Of a DNA stretch of 64,000 bases, positions 28,338 to 37,667 are shown piece after piece. The stretch covers positions 31,347-95,346 of the forward strand of contig PJER01000010.1 of assembly GCA_002825465.1 (NCBI GenBank), given 5' to 3'. The position numbers and the translations under genes are program-made. A model generated the notes under the pieces. The model made no database searches, was not told the origin of the DNA, and saw only the letters and a list, made by a program, of their open reading frames with translations. Source of the stretch: Candidatus Thorarchaeota archaeon MP8T_1. Lineage in GTDB: Archaea; Asgardarchaeota; Thorarchaeia; Thorarchaeales; Thorarchaeaceae. The stretch's first letter is position 1. The number at the start of each line of letters is the position of its first letter.

Positions 28338-29375
28338 TTAGATAAGACCTAATCCCAGAGGAATTCCAAGAATGTACAAGAGTAAGGCACCATAGACAAG
28401 AATCGCTTGGAAGAGTAATAATAGACTAACATTGCGTTTCTCTGTAATATTATTGAAAAAGTGTGGAAGGATCCAATACATCGTAAATGGGCCTGCAACT
28501 TTCAAGGTACCATCCTCTCGTGGTGTAGCAAACTTAGCCCAGTCTGCATCCTTTCGCTTCACATATACTCTATAGATGAGATACAATATGAAATTGATAC
28601 CAAATGGAGTGTACATCAGAATTGCTAGTCTATCCATGTTTCCAATAATTAGAGCTGCAGCCATCGCTGCACCAATAGGTAATGTTCCTACGTCACCAGA
28701 CAATATCTTTGCAGGATATCTATTGAATATGAGGAATCCAATTGAGGCTCCAAGAAGAGATGCTGCAATGACACCTGCCTGCATCTGTTCTGGAGATATT
28801 GTTGTTCCTTGTATTAACGGAATGAGAAGAACATATAGGATGAGTCCAGAGGCATTGATTGAACCCAATCCGGCTTCCAGTCCATTCATTCCTGCGTACA
28901 TATTTGTAGCATCAATAATGAAGGTCATCATGAGTGGAACGATGACAAGTGCATAGGCAATACCGAAATTAACCACTCCAATAAATGGAATATTCATTGT
29001 TGGTGTACCAATGCTTAACGCAATCATTGGAATGGTAGCTACCATAGGTAGGATGACCTTTGCTCGATTTCTGAAATCCAACTGATCATCTAAGAGTCCA
29101 ATCATACTGGCTAGTAAGATAGAAACAAGTGCTCCAAATATCCCCACCATCCCTACACTAAATGTTTGGAAGGTAGTCAGACCAATTACAACTAACAGAG
29201 CAAATACAATGCCAAAAAGGAGTACAAATCCGCCTCCCTTTGGTATTTCAGGTCTCTCCGGTTTGTGAACATCTGTACCTGTAATTTTCTTCTCCTTTAG
29301 CATCTTTATTGCACTGGGCATAAATACAACGACAACAATAAAGGAAACAATGGCTGCAAGTAGGATTTCAAGCAT
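28338..29375 (-). CDS. GPT/Alg7-MraY family polyprenyl-phosphate sugar-1-phosphate transferase
   Basis: A 345-residue membrane enzyme with about ten transmembrane segments. Family motifs: GLLDDQLDFR near residue 90, DATNMYAGMNGLEAG near 155, and NRYPAKILSGDVGTLPIGA near 220. The PF00953 family attaches GlcNAc-1-phosphate or a similar sugar to dolichyl or undecaprenyl phosphate. It is divergent from the ribophorin-I-like gene across a 175-base spacer, consistent with a joint role in N-glycosylation. The donor sugar is not determined. Confidence 0.9.
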   Translation of the reverse strand: MLEILLAAIVSFIVVVVFMPSAIKMLKEKKITGTDVHKPERPEIPKGGGFVLLFGIVFALLVVIGLTTFQTFSVGMVGIFGALVSILLASMIGLLDDQLDFRNRAKVILPMVATIPMIALSIGTPTMNIPFIGVVNFGIAYALVIVPLMMTFIIDATNMYAGMNGLEAGLGSINASGLILYVLLIPLIQGTTISPEQMQAGVIAASLLGASIGFLIFNRYPAKILSGDVGTLPIGAAMAAALIIGNMDRLAILMYTPFGINFILYLIYRVYVKRKDADWAKFATPREDGTLKVAGPFTMYWILPHFFNNITEKRNVSLLLLFQAILVYGALLLYILGIPLGLGLI

Positions 29376-29550
29376 TCAGCACACCTTACTGGGTCAAAAC
29401 GTTTTATTTTAGTTTTGACCTTTTCGGACAATTAGATTTGCGTGCAACCTTTGAACGTCCGAAATCTATTTTAACCAACCAAAGAACGAGCGCATCATCA
29501 TAGGGCAGTGGACCCCACATATAACCCCTAAAAAATAACGGTGATTCGTA

Positions 29551-32520
29551 TTGAACCCAAACAGAAAGATAGGAACCATCATGTTACTTGCACTGTTCTT
29601 GTCAAGTAGCCTGTTGGCACTCACCCCCGTCTCAGATACAATGGAATCAGGAAACTTGGTTCACAGAATAGATGATAATTATCTCGCTGAGACAATAACA
29701 AATATTTCCATACCTTTTGTTGATGACCATTACGGTTCATCTGATGGCATTATTGATCCAACAGAGTATGCTTTTAGGTATATGGATCCTATTTCTGGGG
29801 TTACATCGTATTTTGAGCACAACGGGACGCTACTCTATATTGGTCTAGAGGCTATGACTCACGGTTGGATTGGAATGGCTTGGCAGAATTACACATCAGA
29901 GTTCACTTCTGCTGGATTAAACAACAGTGATGTCATTATTGGTTATGTTCCAGGGACCACTCTGAGTAACATGTGGAGAGTACTGCCAACCGATGCTGTT
30001 ACAGTTCACTACAAACTGTACCTCCGAAATGGCACAATGATTCAGGAAAATGATTACCCTGACATTGCATCCACCAGCCCTGTGTCTGGTCTTTCAGCGT
30101 TGCAGATGTACAAGGATGCAATCATTGGAATGCGAATTGGTGAAATTCGACACTTCGTAATCCCTGCTGATAAAGCATACAACCAGAAAGGCCATGAGCT
30201 TTACGGACAAGATTTGATTTACGATATCAAATTGACACGTATCTACAGATCGGGTGTAGAACGAGTTGCAAATCCTGCAAATACAGGTGATATTGTTTAC
30301 AGTGATGAACATGGTACGAATTCATTTCAACATCTAGCAGATGTAGATCAATCACGAATTCTGGCAGCAGGTGGATCTGATAATGGTACAGTAACTCAGA
30401 TAGAATTTACACTATTCCTGAATAGTACAGATGCTAATGATATTGCACTTTTAGACAATGTAACTGAAAGATATCCATTCATCTTCATGTTTGGAAACAC
30501 TGAGGAGCTTAATGGTCTTCCAGTTCAACATACATATTGGTCTAATCCTGCTATGATTGAGATACTTCCTAATTCACCACCAACACTAATCGTTGTCAAT
30601 CCTGCACCTGACGCGATACTGGATTGGGTTGTAGACATCAAACTAAATGCAACAAATGATTTCGTTCGACAAGCATCTTTCCGTATTGATGATGAGGATT
30701 GGTTTGCCTTAGAATATGATTTTCTCTCAGGGTATTGGATAAAAAATCTGGACCTCTCTATCTATGATGAAGGAGTTCACATATTTACTTTCAATGCTAC
30801 TGATCCATCAAACGCAACAGCTGTGACTCAAATCAGCATTGAAATTGATAGACCTTTTTTGGCTCTTCTTGGAATGCGAATCGAAGCACTTCGCAATTTC
30901 ATTACTACTGCCAGCTATGGGTCTAGGATTGAAGATGCATACACTGTTACCAACAATGGTTCAGCTCCAATAAACGCGATAGATGTATATCTACCCGAGA
31001 GATATGAACAGAATTTCCTATCAATGATTGCAAAAGATGGTAGTGACAACATTCTCCAAGTAATTCGATATGAGAATGAGAACGGTTTTATTCACTGGAA
31101 GGTGCATTTTCCAAGACCTGTAGGATTCCAGGAAACCTACTCTTTCACAACTACAATGTACATGCACTCACTCTTCTGGTTATCAAATCCAAATGAGTAC
31201 GAGTACCAACTTCGATTCATAAAATACCCCGTCTTGCCTTATGTGCTTTCAAGAGCTAGATTTACGTTATCCTTCGAGGACGAAGGACAACTAGTGCCAA
31301 ATGAAGTGTCCCCTGACTCAGAGACTCGTAATCTTGCACCATTTGATGAAACTGAATTTCAGGTTGGTCTTCGATTATTCACAGCAAATATCATCGTTGA
31401 CCGTCACACACAAGTTGTTGTGGATGCTTGGGGTTGGCTATCATATGAAGAAACAATTACACTAGAGAATACTGGTGGTAGTGCCGTAACCACGACACAC
31501 TTTGTTATTCCTGCACATGCATATAATATCAAAGTCTATGACGAAGTTGGCATTCTTGCACTCTCGCAGAGAACAGTTTCTACCATTACCAACAGAACAA
31601 ATGATGTGTATGTCTACCTTGGAAGTGACAGATTTGGTGGCTCTGGATTTTCTCCTGGTTACAAATACACCTTCAAGGTGTCCTATGTCATTAAGGCTAG
31701 TGAATATCAGTCTCAAGGTGAGGATGGTATCCATCAAGATATTCCAATGGCAAATATGTTGAGTAATCTTATTCTAACACATGTCGTTGATATTGTATTT
31801 CCGATATCAGTGACTCCAGTTAGTACAACTGAAAGTCATCGGACATTATTCGGAATTTTCGACACAACATACCAATATGTTGTCTATAATCAAACCAACC
31901 GAAATATGGAATCGTATTCAGTTGTCTATCAAGTGTCAATTGGAGCAATTGCGAGACCTGCATTAATCTCATTGATTGTTGGATTTATTGCAGCCCTCTA
32001 TGTTTCGTATAGAAAGGTAGAACTCCCTGAAGAAATAGTAGGTGCACGAGTTGAAGATGATACTGATATCTCTCAACCAGGGCAAACAGGAGCCCCTGCA
32101 GAGCTTCTCAATGATTTTGCCAATCTGTATTCCAGAAAGACTGCACTCAATATGGACTTAGAGAAACTTGAAGCCTCTCGAAGAAGAGGAAAGGTCAAGA
32201 AACGAGAGTATATGATTCGTGAACGGGATCTGAAAGAGCAAATCGAAGAAATCGATTCTAAACTTCCAAAGGTGAAAGAAGAGATGACCCGATATGGCGC
32301 TCGTTATAGAGACCTAGTGGCTCAACTTGAGCTCCAAGATGAGAGAATTCAAGGCGCAAAGGCGGGTCTTCGACAATTACTCCTACGAAAGAAGAAACAG
32401 AGGATTAGTCGTGTTGCCTTTGAAAAATCACGACAGGACTACCTCAAGACAATTCAGAAGGCAACTAGTGCAACAGATAGAATACTTCTTTCAATTCAGG
32501 AAGAAGCTGGAGAACTCTAG
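29551..32520 (+). CDS. Secreted/membrane DOMON-FKBP-ribophorin I-like protein
   Basis: A 989-residue type I membrane protein. Signal peptide 1-24. Residues 55-135 look like the first half of a DOMON domain (HGWIGMAWQ, NNSDVIIGYV). Residues 147-233 are an FKBP prolyl isomerase (VTVHYKLYL, IGMRIGEIRHFVIP, DLIYDIKLTRI). Residues 242-340 resume DOMON (TQIEFTLFLNSTD, PFIFMFG). After an Ig-like segment, residues 450-800 resemble the two luminal beta-domains of ribophorin I, with WGWLSYEETITLENTG against the eukaryotic WG...VEETV.L.HTG pattern. A transmembrane helix (about 801-820) and a helical cytosolic tail (850-989) complete that match. TTG start. Confidence 0.75.
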   Translation: MNPNRKIGTIMLLALFLSSSLLALTPVSDTMESGNLVHRIDDNYLAETITNISIPFVDDHYGSSDGIIDPTEYAFRYMDPISGVTSYFEHNGTLLYIGLEAMTHGWIGMAWQNYTSEFTSAGLNNSDVIIGYVPGTTLSNMWRVLPTDAVTVHYKLYLRNGTMIQENDYPDIASTSPVSGLSALQMYKDAIIGMRIGEIRHFVIPADKAYNQKGHELYGQDLIYDIKLTRIYRSGVERVANPANTGDIVYSDEHGTNSFQHLADVDQSRILAAGGSDNGTVTQIEFTLFLNSTDANDIALLDNVTERYPFIFMFGNTEELNGLPVQHTYWSNPAMIEILPNSPPTLIVVNPAPDAILDWVVDIKLNATNDFVRQASFRIDDEDWFALEYDFLSGYWIKNLDLSIYDEGVHIFTFNATDPSNATAVTQISIEIDRPFLALLGMRIEALRNFITTASYGSRIEDAYTVTNNGSAPINAIDVYLPERYEQNFLSMIAKDGSDNILQVIRYENENGFIHWKVHFPRPVGFQETYSFTTTMYMHSLFWLSNPNEYEYQLRFIKYPVLPYVLSRARFTLSFEDEGQLVPNEVSPDSETRNLAPFDETEFQVGLRLFTANIIVDRHTQVVVDAWGWLSYEETITLENTGGSAVTTTHFVIPAHAYNIKVYDEVGILALSQRTVSTITNRTNDVYVYLGSDRFGGSGFSPGYKYTFKVSYVIKASEYQSQGEDGIHQDIPMANMLSNLILTHVVDIVFPISVTPVSTTESHRTLFGIFDTTYQYVVYNQTNRNMESYSVVYQVSIGAIARPALISLIVGFIAALYVSYRKVELPEEIVGARVEDDTDISQPGQTGAPAELLNDFANLYSRKTALNMDLEKLEASRRRGKVKKREYMIRERDLKEQIEEIDSKLPKVKEEMTRYGARYRDLVAQLELQDERIQGAKAGLRQLLLRKKKQRISRVAFEKSRQDYLKTIQKATSATDRILLSIQEEAGEL

Positions 32521-32556
32521 ATAGGTCACAAGCCTATCTAGTCCCCTCTTTTTTAT
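32517..32556 (+). terminator. Intrinsic terminator after the ribophorin I-like gene
   Basis: Perfect stem ctagatagg (32517-32525) with cctatctag (32533-32541), followed by tcccctcttttttat. It overlaps the stop codon and ends the long transcript. Confidence 0.75.
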
Positions 32557-32633
32557 CTAGAAGTAATTTTACCAGTTTAGCAAGTCTTATCAAAACAGAG
32601 TTCTCTCATCTCTGCCCCTTAAGAGTGGTTTTA

Positions 32634-33488
32634 ATGACAAACAATATTCCCATAGACCGAGAAAAGATACGTGCACGAGACCTAATTCCAGATAGTACTC
32701 GTGCTCTGGAAATGTACCAATACCTTTCAGGATCACCTACAGTACAATCTTACCTTAGAACTGCAAATAGGATGGCAGTGTCACGATTAGGTTATACCGA
32801 CCATGGTCCCATTCATGCAGAAGTAGCGACATGGAACGCATTGAAAGTCTTTGATATTCTTGATGAGACCTTTGAACCCAATGTAGTTGCTGAGGGGATA
32901 GGTGATAGCGATGATGCACGCCTCATAGTTCTTGCTTCAACATATCTTCATGATATCGGAATGGTTGTACATCGAAATGAACACAATCAAGCTGCCATTC
33001 AACTTGCTGGTCCTATTCTAGAGAAAAAGCTCATGAATATCTATAATGACCCGGGCAAAGCAACGGACATTCTCTCCTTTATCTACCACGGTATCTATGC
33101 TCATGATGATGATACTCAATGTCTCACGCTTGAGGCTGGTATAACCAAGATTGGTGATGGTGCAGATATGACAAAAGGCCGAACAACTGTCCCATTCCAA
33201 AAGGGCAAGGTAGACATCCATTCGGTCAGTGCCATGGCAATTAATAATATCATTCTAGAAAAGGGTGAGAAGAAACCACTGAGAATTACTGTAGCTATGG
33301 ACAATCCTGCAGGAGTCTTTCAGGTTCAAGCAGTTCTTGAAAAGAAACTGTCAACTTCCAATCTTCAAGATCATGTAGATATTGACGTTCTTGTAAATGG
33401 CGATAGATTAGTGCTCTCACATGTTAAACGTCTCTTCAGAGTTCAGATGGCTAATTCAGGAGACCTCCCTCCGGTAACAAAAGAGTAA
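32634..33488 (+). CDS. HD-domain phosphohydrolase
   Basis: A 284-residue metal-dependent HD hydrolase. Metal ligands: H in YTDHGPIHAEV, the HD pair in STYLHDIGMVVH, and later histidines in YHGIYAH. HD proteins of this size act on nucleotides or cyclic dinucleotides, but the substrate is unknown. The start ATG 32634 is preferred to GTG 32625, which would add only three residues. It ends five bases before the tRNA-Gln 3' end region. Confidence 0.8.
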   Translation: MTNNIPIDREKIRARDLIPDSTRALEMYQYLSGSPTVQSYLRTANRMAVSRLGYTDHGPIHAEVATWNALKVFDILDETFEPNVVAEGIGDSDDARLIVLASTYLHDIGMVVHRNEHNQAAIQLAGPILEKKLMNIYNDPGKATDILSFIYHGIYAHDDDTQCLTLEAGITKIGDGADMTKGRTTVPFQKGKVDIHSVSAMAINNIILEKGEKKPLRITVAMDNPAGVFQVQAVLEKKLSTSNLQDHVDIDVLVNGDRLVLSHVKRLFRVQMANSGDLPPVTKE

Positions 33489-33495
33489 GAAGTGG

Positions 33496-33568
33496 TAGCC
33501 CCGCCAGGATTCGAACCTAGGTCCAAGAGACCAAAACCCTCGATGCTGGACCACTACACCACGGGGCT
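33496..33568 (-). tRNA. tRNA-Gln (anticodon TTG)
   Basis: The reverse strand folds into a full cloverleaf: acceptor AGCCCCG/CGGGGCT, anticodon arm GAGGG-TTTTGGT-CTCTT with anticodon TTG, and T-arm CTAGG-TTCGAAT-CCTGG. The CCA tail is encoded (33493-33495). The 5' end is one base after the Trm112 stop codon. Confidence 0.95.
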
Positions 33569-33569
33569 A

Positions 33570-33881
33570 TTATGTAAGTCCAAAGGGCAATCCATTCTTC
33601 AAGATGTCGGTAGGTACTTTCTCACGCCATCTTTCCAGAAATGCGGTCTCTTCAATATGTTGTTTGCCATCCATTCGCAAATCATCTGGGAGCATGCAAG
33701 CAATCCCATCGATTATAGGATACCATCTACCACATTTTTCACATCTGAGAAGTCCCTCATCAATCTCCTCTACCTTTTCTTCTTCTAATTCCAGCATATG
33801 GGACTTGTAGACATCAAGACTGATTTTACTTCTACAGTCACTTGCAGGACATGCGAGGATATCCATGAGCCATCGCTTCAT
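33570..33881 (-). CDS. Trm112-like methyltransferase activator
   Basis: A 103-residue zinc-binding protein. MDILACPASDC and LLRCEKCGRWYPIIDGIACMLPDDLR are the Trm112 signatures. In eukaryotes and archaea Trm112 stabilises several methyltransferases acting on tRNA, rRNA and release factor. It is encoded directly upstream of tRNA-Gln, with one base between stop and mature 5' end, so the tRNA is likely processed from a shared transcript. Confidence 0.9.
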   Translation of the reverse strand: MKRWLMDILACPASDCRSKISLDVYKSHMLELEEEKVEEIDEGLLRCEKCGRWYPIIDGIACMLPDDLRMDGKQHIEETAFLERWREKVPTDILKNGLPFGLT

Positions 33882-34028
33882 CGTGAGCTACTCCAGTGGT
33901 TGCTTGTCGGTTCACCAGTTGTGGTTAAAAATTATTCTGACTCTGAATATCAAAACTTTGTCCGACCCGAAACCTATTTTGCTGGAATGCTCTGCACTCC
34001 AGAACAGTGCTTGTTGGAGAAACAGACG

Positions 34029-35435
34029 ATGGAGTACAAACATCCGTGGATTCCAATAACAAAGGAAACTGAGAAAGAAATGCTAGAATCTATGGGAAAA
34101 AGGAATCTAGAGGATCTTTTCTCAAATATCCCAGAGAAATTTAGGGTTAAACAAAATCTTAGACTCCCAGAATCACACTCTGAATTTGAGGTCTCTGAAC
34201 GAATACAAGAGCTTGCTGGGAAAAACAAACCTGCCTCTGATGGTAGTGTCTTTCTTGGTTCTGGTGTTGGAATGCATTATATTCCCGCTATAGTTCCTGC
34301 TTTAGCAACAAGATCTGAATTTGTCACATCATATACAAGCTATCAAGCAGAGATTAGCCAGGGTATGTTACAGACTCTATTTGAATATCAGAGCCTCTTA
34401 GCAGAAATATTACAGATTGATGTTGTGAATTCTTCAATGTACGATATGTCAACTGGTGTTGCAGAAGCCGCTCGAATGACTACCAGGGTAAACAAAAATC
34501 GTGACAAGTTCCTTGTACCAGGCACAATCAATCCTGAGTTCTATGATATTCTTCATACATACACAGAGCCTGCTGATATTGAGCTTGTCAAAATAGATTA
34601 TGAGAAAGATACAGGTCTACTCTCAATCTCTGACCTAAAAGCAAAGATGGATGACAAAGTTGCTGGAGTCTATATTGAGATTCCAAGTCACTTGGGATTC
34701 ATCGAGACTCAGATTGATGAGATTGAAAAGATCGTGCATGAAAATGGAGCGCTCCTTGTTGCAGGCGTCGATATTCTTTCTCTTGGAATCCTTCGTCCAC
34801 CAGGTGATTATAATGCTGATATCATTGTTGCTGAAGGTCAACACCTTGGTTCTCCGGTGAGTTTTGGAGGACCTCTCCTTGGTATCTTTGGTTGCAAAAA
34901 TGATCGAAAATTAATCTATCAGCTCCCTGGGCGTCTTGTTGGTATGACAAGAACCGTGGAAGAGCCATATGAAGATGGATATGTACTCACACTCAGTCCC
35001 CGAGAACAGCATATCCGTAGAGAAAAGGCGACAAGTAACATCTGCTCTAATCAAGCGCTCGCTGCAGTAACTGCTGCAATCTATATGTCCGTTCTTGGTC
35101 CGTCTGGATTGCATCAGATTGGGGAAACCATAGCTCTGAAAGCAAATTATGCAGCAAGTCAGCTCAATTCCATTAAGGGAGTAAGGGCACCTGCAATTGG
35201 TGAATCTATTTGGAAGGAGTTTGTTGTTCAGTTCGAGAATGGAATAACTTCCAAGCAGATTCATGATGGTCTGTTGCGTGCTGGGATTCAAGGTGGAAAG
35301 ATCCTAAATGATGCCTTTCCTGAATTAGGGGAATCTATGTTATTCTGTATTACTGAAATTCATACTCAGCAAGATATCGATAAGCTTGTGAAAACGGTCG
35401 AAGCTATCATGAAAAATGGAGGTGCATCGAAATGA
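34029..35435 (+). CDS. gcvPA: Glycine decarboxylase subunit 1
   Basis: A 468-residue N-terminal subunit of the two-part P protein of the glycine cleavage system, which decarboxylates glycine with pyridoxal phosphate and passes the aminomethyl group to lipoyl H protein. The family N-terminus (YKHPWIPITKETEKEMLESMG) begins at ATG 34029; the frame further upstream runs antisense to Trm112 and is not coding. SGVGMHYIPAIVP and the MYDMSTGVAEA segments match GcvPA. Its stop overlaps the gcvPB start by four bases. Confidence 0.93.
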   Translation: MEYKHPWIPITKETEKEMLESMGKRNLEDLFSNIPEKFRVKQNLRLPESHSEFEVSERIQELAGKNKPASDGSVFLGSGVGMHYIPAIVPALATRSEFVTSYTSYQAEISQGMLQTLFEYQSLLAEILQIDVVNSSMYDMSTGVAEAARMTTRVNKNRDKFLVPGTINPEFYDILHTYTEPADIELVKIDYEKDTGLLSISDLKAKMDDKVAGVYIEIPSHLGFIETQIDEIEKIVHENGALLVAGVDILSLGILRPPGDYNADIIVAEGQHLGSPVSFGGPLLGIFGCKNDRKLIYQLPGRLVGMTRTVEEPYEDGYVLTLSPREQHIRREKATSNICSNQALAAVTAAIYMSVLGPSGLHQIGETIALKANYAASQLNSIKGVRAPAIGESIWKEFVVQFENGITSKQIHDGLLRAGIQGGKILNDAFPELGESMLFCITEIHTQQDIDKLVKTVEAIMKNGGASK

Positions 35436-36988
35436 GTGACGAGTACAAGGGGCGTCAAGCAAAGTGGGAAGAGCCGCTCATCTTTGAGCGAACAAATCCA
35501 GGCGTCATTGCGCATCGATTCCCAACTCCTGAAAAAGAGATTCAAAAGCAGGTAGGAAAAGTTGCTGACCTTATTCCTTCATCAATGATTCGTAAGAATC
35601 CTCCTAAATTACCTGAGGTTTCGGAGCCTGCTATTGTTCGACACTTCACTAGACTATCTCAAATGAATTACTCGGTAAGTTTGGGAACCTATCCCTTAGG
35701 TAGCTGTACAATGAAATACAATCCAGAACAGAACAATATTGCTGCAGCCAATCCTGGATTTGCATGGATTCATCCTCTGCAAGATGTTTCAACCACTCAA
35801 GGTGCACTGGAATTGATGTGGGAACTTGAGCAATGGCTTGGAGAAATTACAGGAATGGATGCAGTTACCTTGCAACCTGCGGCAGGAGCTCAAGGAGAAT
35901 GGACTGGGGTCTTGATGATACGCGAGTATCATAAGTGTGTAACAAATCAGTGTGAGCAAAGGAAAGAGATGCTCATCCCTGATGCAGCCCATGGTACCAA
36001 TCCAGCTTCAGCTGCAATGGCTGGTTATAATGTGGTAGTAATTCCATCAAGTAAAGAAGGTCTCGTAGATCTTGATGCCCTAAAGTCTGTGGTTGGATCA
36101 AAGACTGCTGGTTTGATGCTCACAAATCCGAATACTATTGGTGTTTTTGAGAAAGACATTGGTGAAATTACTGGAATAGTCCATGATGCTGGTGGCTTGG
36201 TCTATTACGATGGTGCTAACTTCAATGCTATAATGCACAAGGTGCGACCAGGTGATATGGGCTTTGATGTTGTTCATCTGAATCTTCACAAGACTTTCTC
36301 TACACCTCATGGAGGCGGTGGACCTGGAGCTGGTCCTGTAGGAGTCAAGAAATCCCTTGAAGAATTCCTCCCAGTTCCGCGAATCATGAGGAATGAGAAT
36401 GGTCTGTTCGACCTCGATTACAATCGACCGAAATCCATAGGAAAAGTGAAATCATTCTATGGCAATTTTGGAGTTCTTGTAAGAGCATATGCATACGCAT
36501 ATTCATTGGGCCGAGAAGGTCTCAAACGAGCCTCAGAAGTTGCAGTCTTGAATGCCAACTATATAGCTCATCATGTAAGGAAAATCCCAGGGTTTACACT
36601 TCCCTTCTCACAAGATGCTCCAAGGATGCACGAATGTGTCATCTCTGCAGAAAAGCTCAAGGAGACCACCGGGGTCACAGCAATGAATGTTGCAAAGAGA
36701 CTCCTAGACTTTGGTGTTCATTCACCTACTGTCTACTTTCCATTGATTGTACCAGAAGCATTAATGATTGAACCAACTGAGACCGAATCCAAACTGGAAC
36801 TTGATCATCTCATTGGTGCTCTCCGTCAGATATCAAAAGAAGCACATGAAAATCCAGAGATTGTAAAGACAGCTCCACACAGTACTGCTGTTCGTCTATT
36901 GGATGAATATCGTTCAGCACATCCAAAGACTCTTACTCTTTCGTATAAGATGCATCAGGAACGTCTTGCTAAAGGAGATTATGATTAA
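35432..36988 (+). CDS. gcvPB: Glycine decarboxylase subunit 2
   Basis: A 518-residue C-terminal subunit with the pyridoxal phosphate lysine in HLNLHKTFSTPHGGGGPGAGPVG (near residue 290) and the LGSCTMKYNP motif. Together with gcvPA it forms the complete P protein. The stop overlaps the next start by one base. No gcvH, gcvT or lpd is visible in the window. Confidence 0.95.
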   Translation: MSDEYKGRQAKWEEPLIFERTNPGVIAHRFPTPEKEIQKQVGKVADLIPSSMIRKNPPKLPEVSEPAIVRHFTRLSQMNYSVSLGTYPLGSCTMKYNPEQNNIAAANPGFAWIHPLQDVSTTQGALELMWELEQWLGEITGMDAVTLQPAAGAQGEWTGVLMIREYHKCVTNQCEQRKEMLIPDAAHGTNPASAAMAGYNVVVIPSSKEGLVDLDALKSVVGSKTAGLMLTNPNTIGVFEKDIGEITGIVHDAGGLVYYDGANFNAIMHKVRPGDMGFDVVHLNLHKTFSTPHGGGGPGAGPVGVKKSLEEFLPVPRIMRNENGLFDLDYNRPKSIGKVKSFYGNFGVLVRAYAYAYSLGREGLKRASEVAVLNANYIAHHVRKIPGFTLPFSQDAPRMHECVISAEKLKETTGVTAMNVAKRLLDFGVHSPTVYFPLIVPEALMIEPTETESKLELDHLIGALRQISKEAHENPEIVKTAPHSTAVRLLDEYRSAHPKTLTLSYKMHQERLAKGDYD

Positions 36989-37359
36989 TGATATTGGAAC
37001 GAAAAGCAGGTCGACATTCTATCTATCTGGAAGCAAAGGAAATTGGAAATGATCTTCTCATTTCCATCCACGGTGGAGATGAACACCATATTGGGGGCGT
37101 ATCGATTGCTTATGTGACACCAAGTCATTATCGAGATGCTTCTACTGTAAGTCTGAGTTCACTAACATTTCCAGGTCATAAGGACTATATCGTTGCCAAT
37201 TCTGCAGCTGAGAAGATATGCAAATCTGTCGAACGGTCAACAGTAGTAACTGTTGGGATTCACTATGAAAAGGCTACTAAACAAGATATAGATGAGATAG
37301 TCAGAGTAGTTGATGCTCTTGTCGATGACCTTCTAGAGCACTATGCAAAGGCTGAATAG
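36988..37359 (+). CDS. Conserved archaeal protein, LpdD-like
   Basis: A 123-residue soluble protein. GGDEHHIGGVSIAYVTPS and HKDYIVANSAAEKICKS resemble the LpdD/D4Z type family associated with prenylated-flavin decarboxylases, a comparison made from memory. It overlaps gcvPB by one base, so it is translated with the glycine decarboxylase genes. No active-site residue can be assigned, and a function in glycine cleavage is not established. Confidence 0.6.
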   Translation: MILERKAGRHSIYLEAKEIGNDLLISIHGGDEHHIGGVSIAYVTPSHYRDASTVSLSSLTFPGHKDYIVANSAAEKICKSVERSTVVTVGIHYEKATKQDIDEIVRVVDALVDDLLEHYAKAE

Positions 37360-37385
37360 TGCACCCTTATTGAAATCCGTGAACA

Positions 37386-37667
37386 ATGATAATCTACTTC
37401 AAATCTTTTGGTCCAATTCGTAGGTTGCTCGAGAAACAGTTGATAGAAGTAGAAATTCCAGAAGAATCAACTGTGCTCCAAGTAATCCAAACGGTAGTGG
37501 AACTTGCTGGTCCTGCTCTAAGAGAATTAGTCTTGAAAGACGGAAATATTGATGGGAATCTCATTGTGATGCTTAACAAAAAGGATGTTTCAACTATTGG
37601 TGGTGTAAACCTAGTAGTTACCGAAGGAGATGAGATTGCGCTCCTTCCACACGTGCAAGGTGGTTAG
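37386..37667 (+). CDS. MoaD/ThiS-like sulfur carrier protein
   Basis: A 93-residue ubiquitin-fold protein: MIIYFKSFGPIRRLL at the N-terminus and EGDEIALLPHVQGG at the end. The terminal GG is the site adenylated and thiocarboxylated in MoaD, ThiS and SAMP proteins. The next gene starts on the base after its stop, which places a sulfur carrier in the same unit as a tRNA methylthiotransferase. Confidence 0.85.
   Translation: MIIYFKSFGPIRRLLEKQLIEVEIPEESTVLQVIQTVVELAGPALRELVLKDGNIDGNLIVMLNKKDVSTIGGVNLVVTEGDEIALLPHVQGG

Noticed and set aside
32625..32633. GTG start for the HD hydrolase
   Set aside because: It adds three residues; ATG 32634 is simpler.
33798..34028. Longer start for gcvPA reaching 33798
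   Set aside because: This part is antisense to the Trm112 gene, and the family N-terminus begins at ATG 34029.
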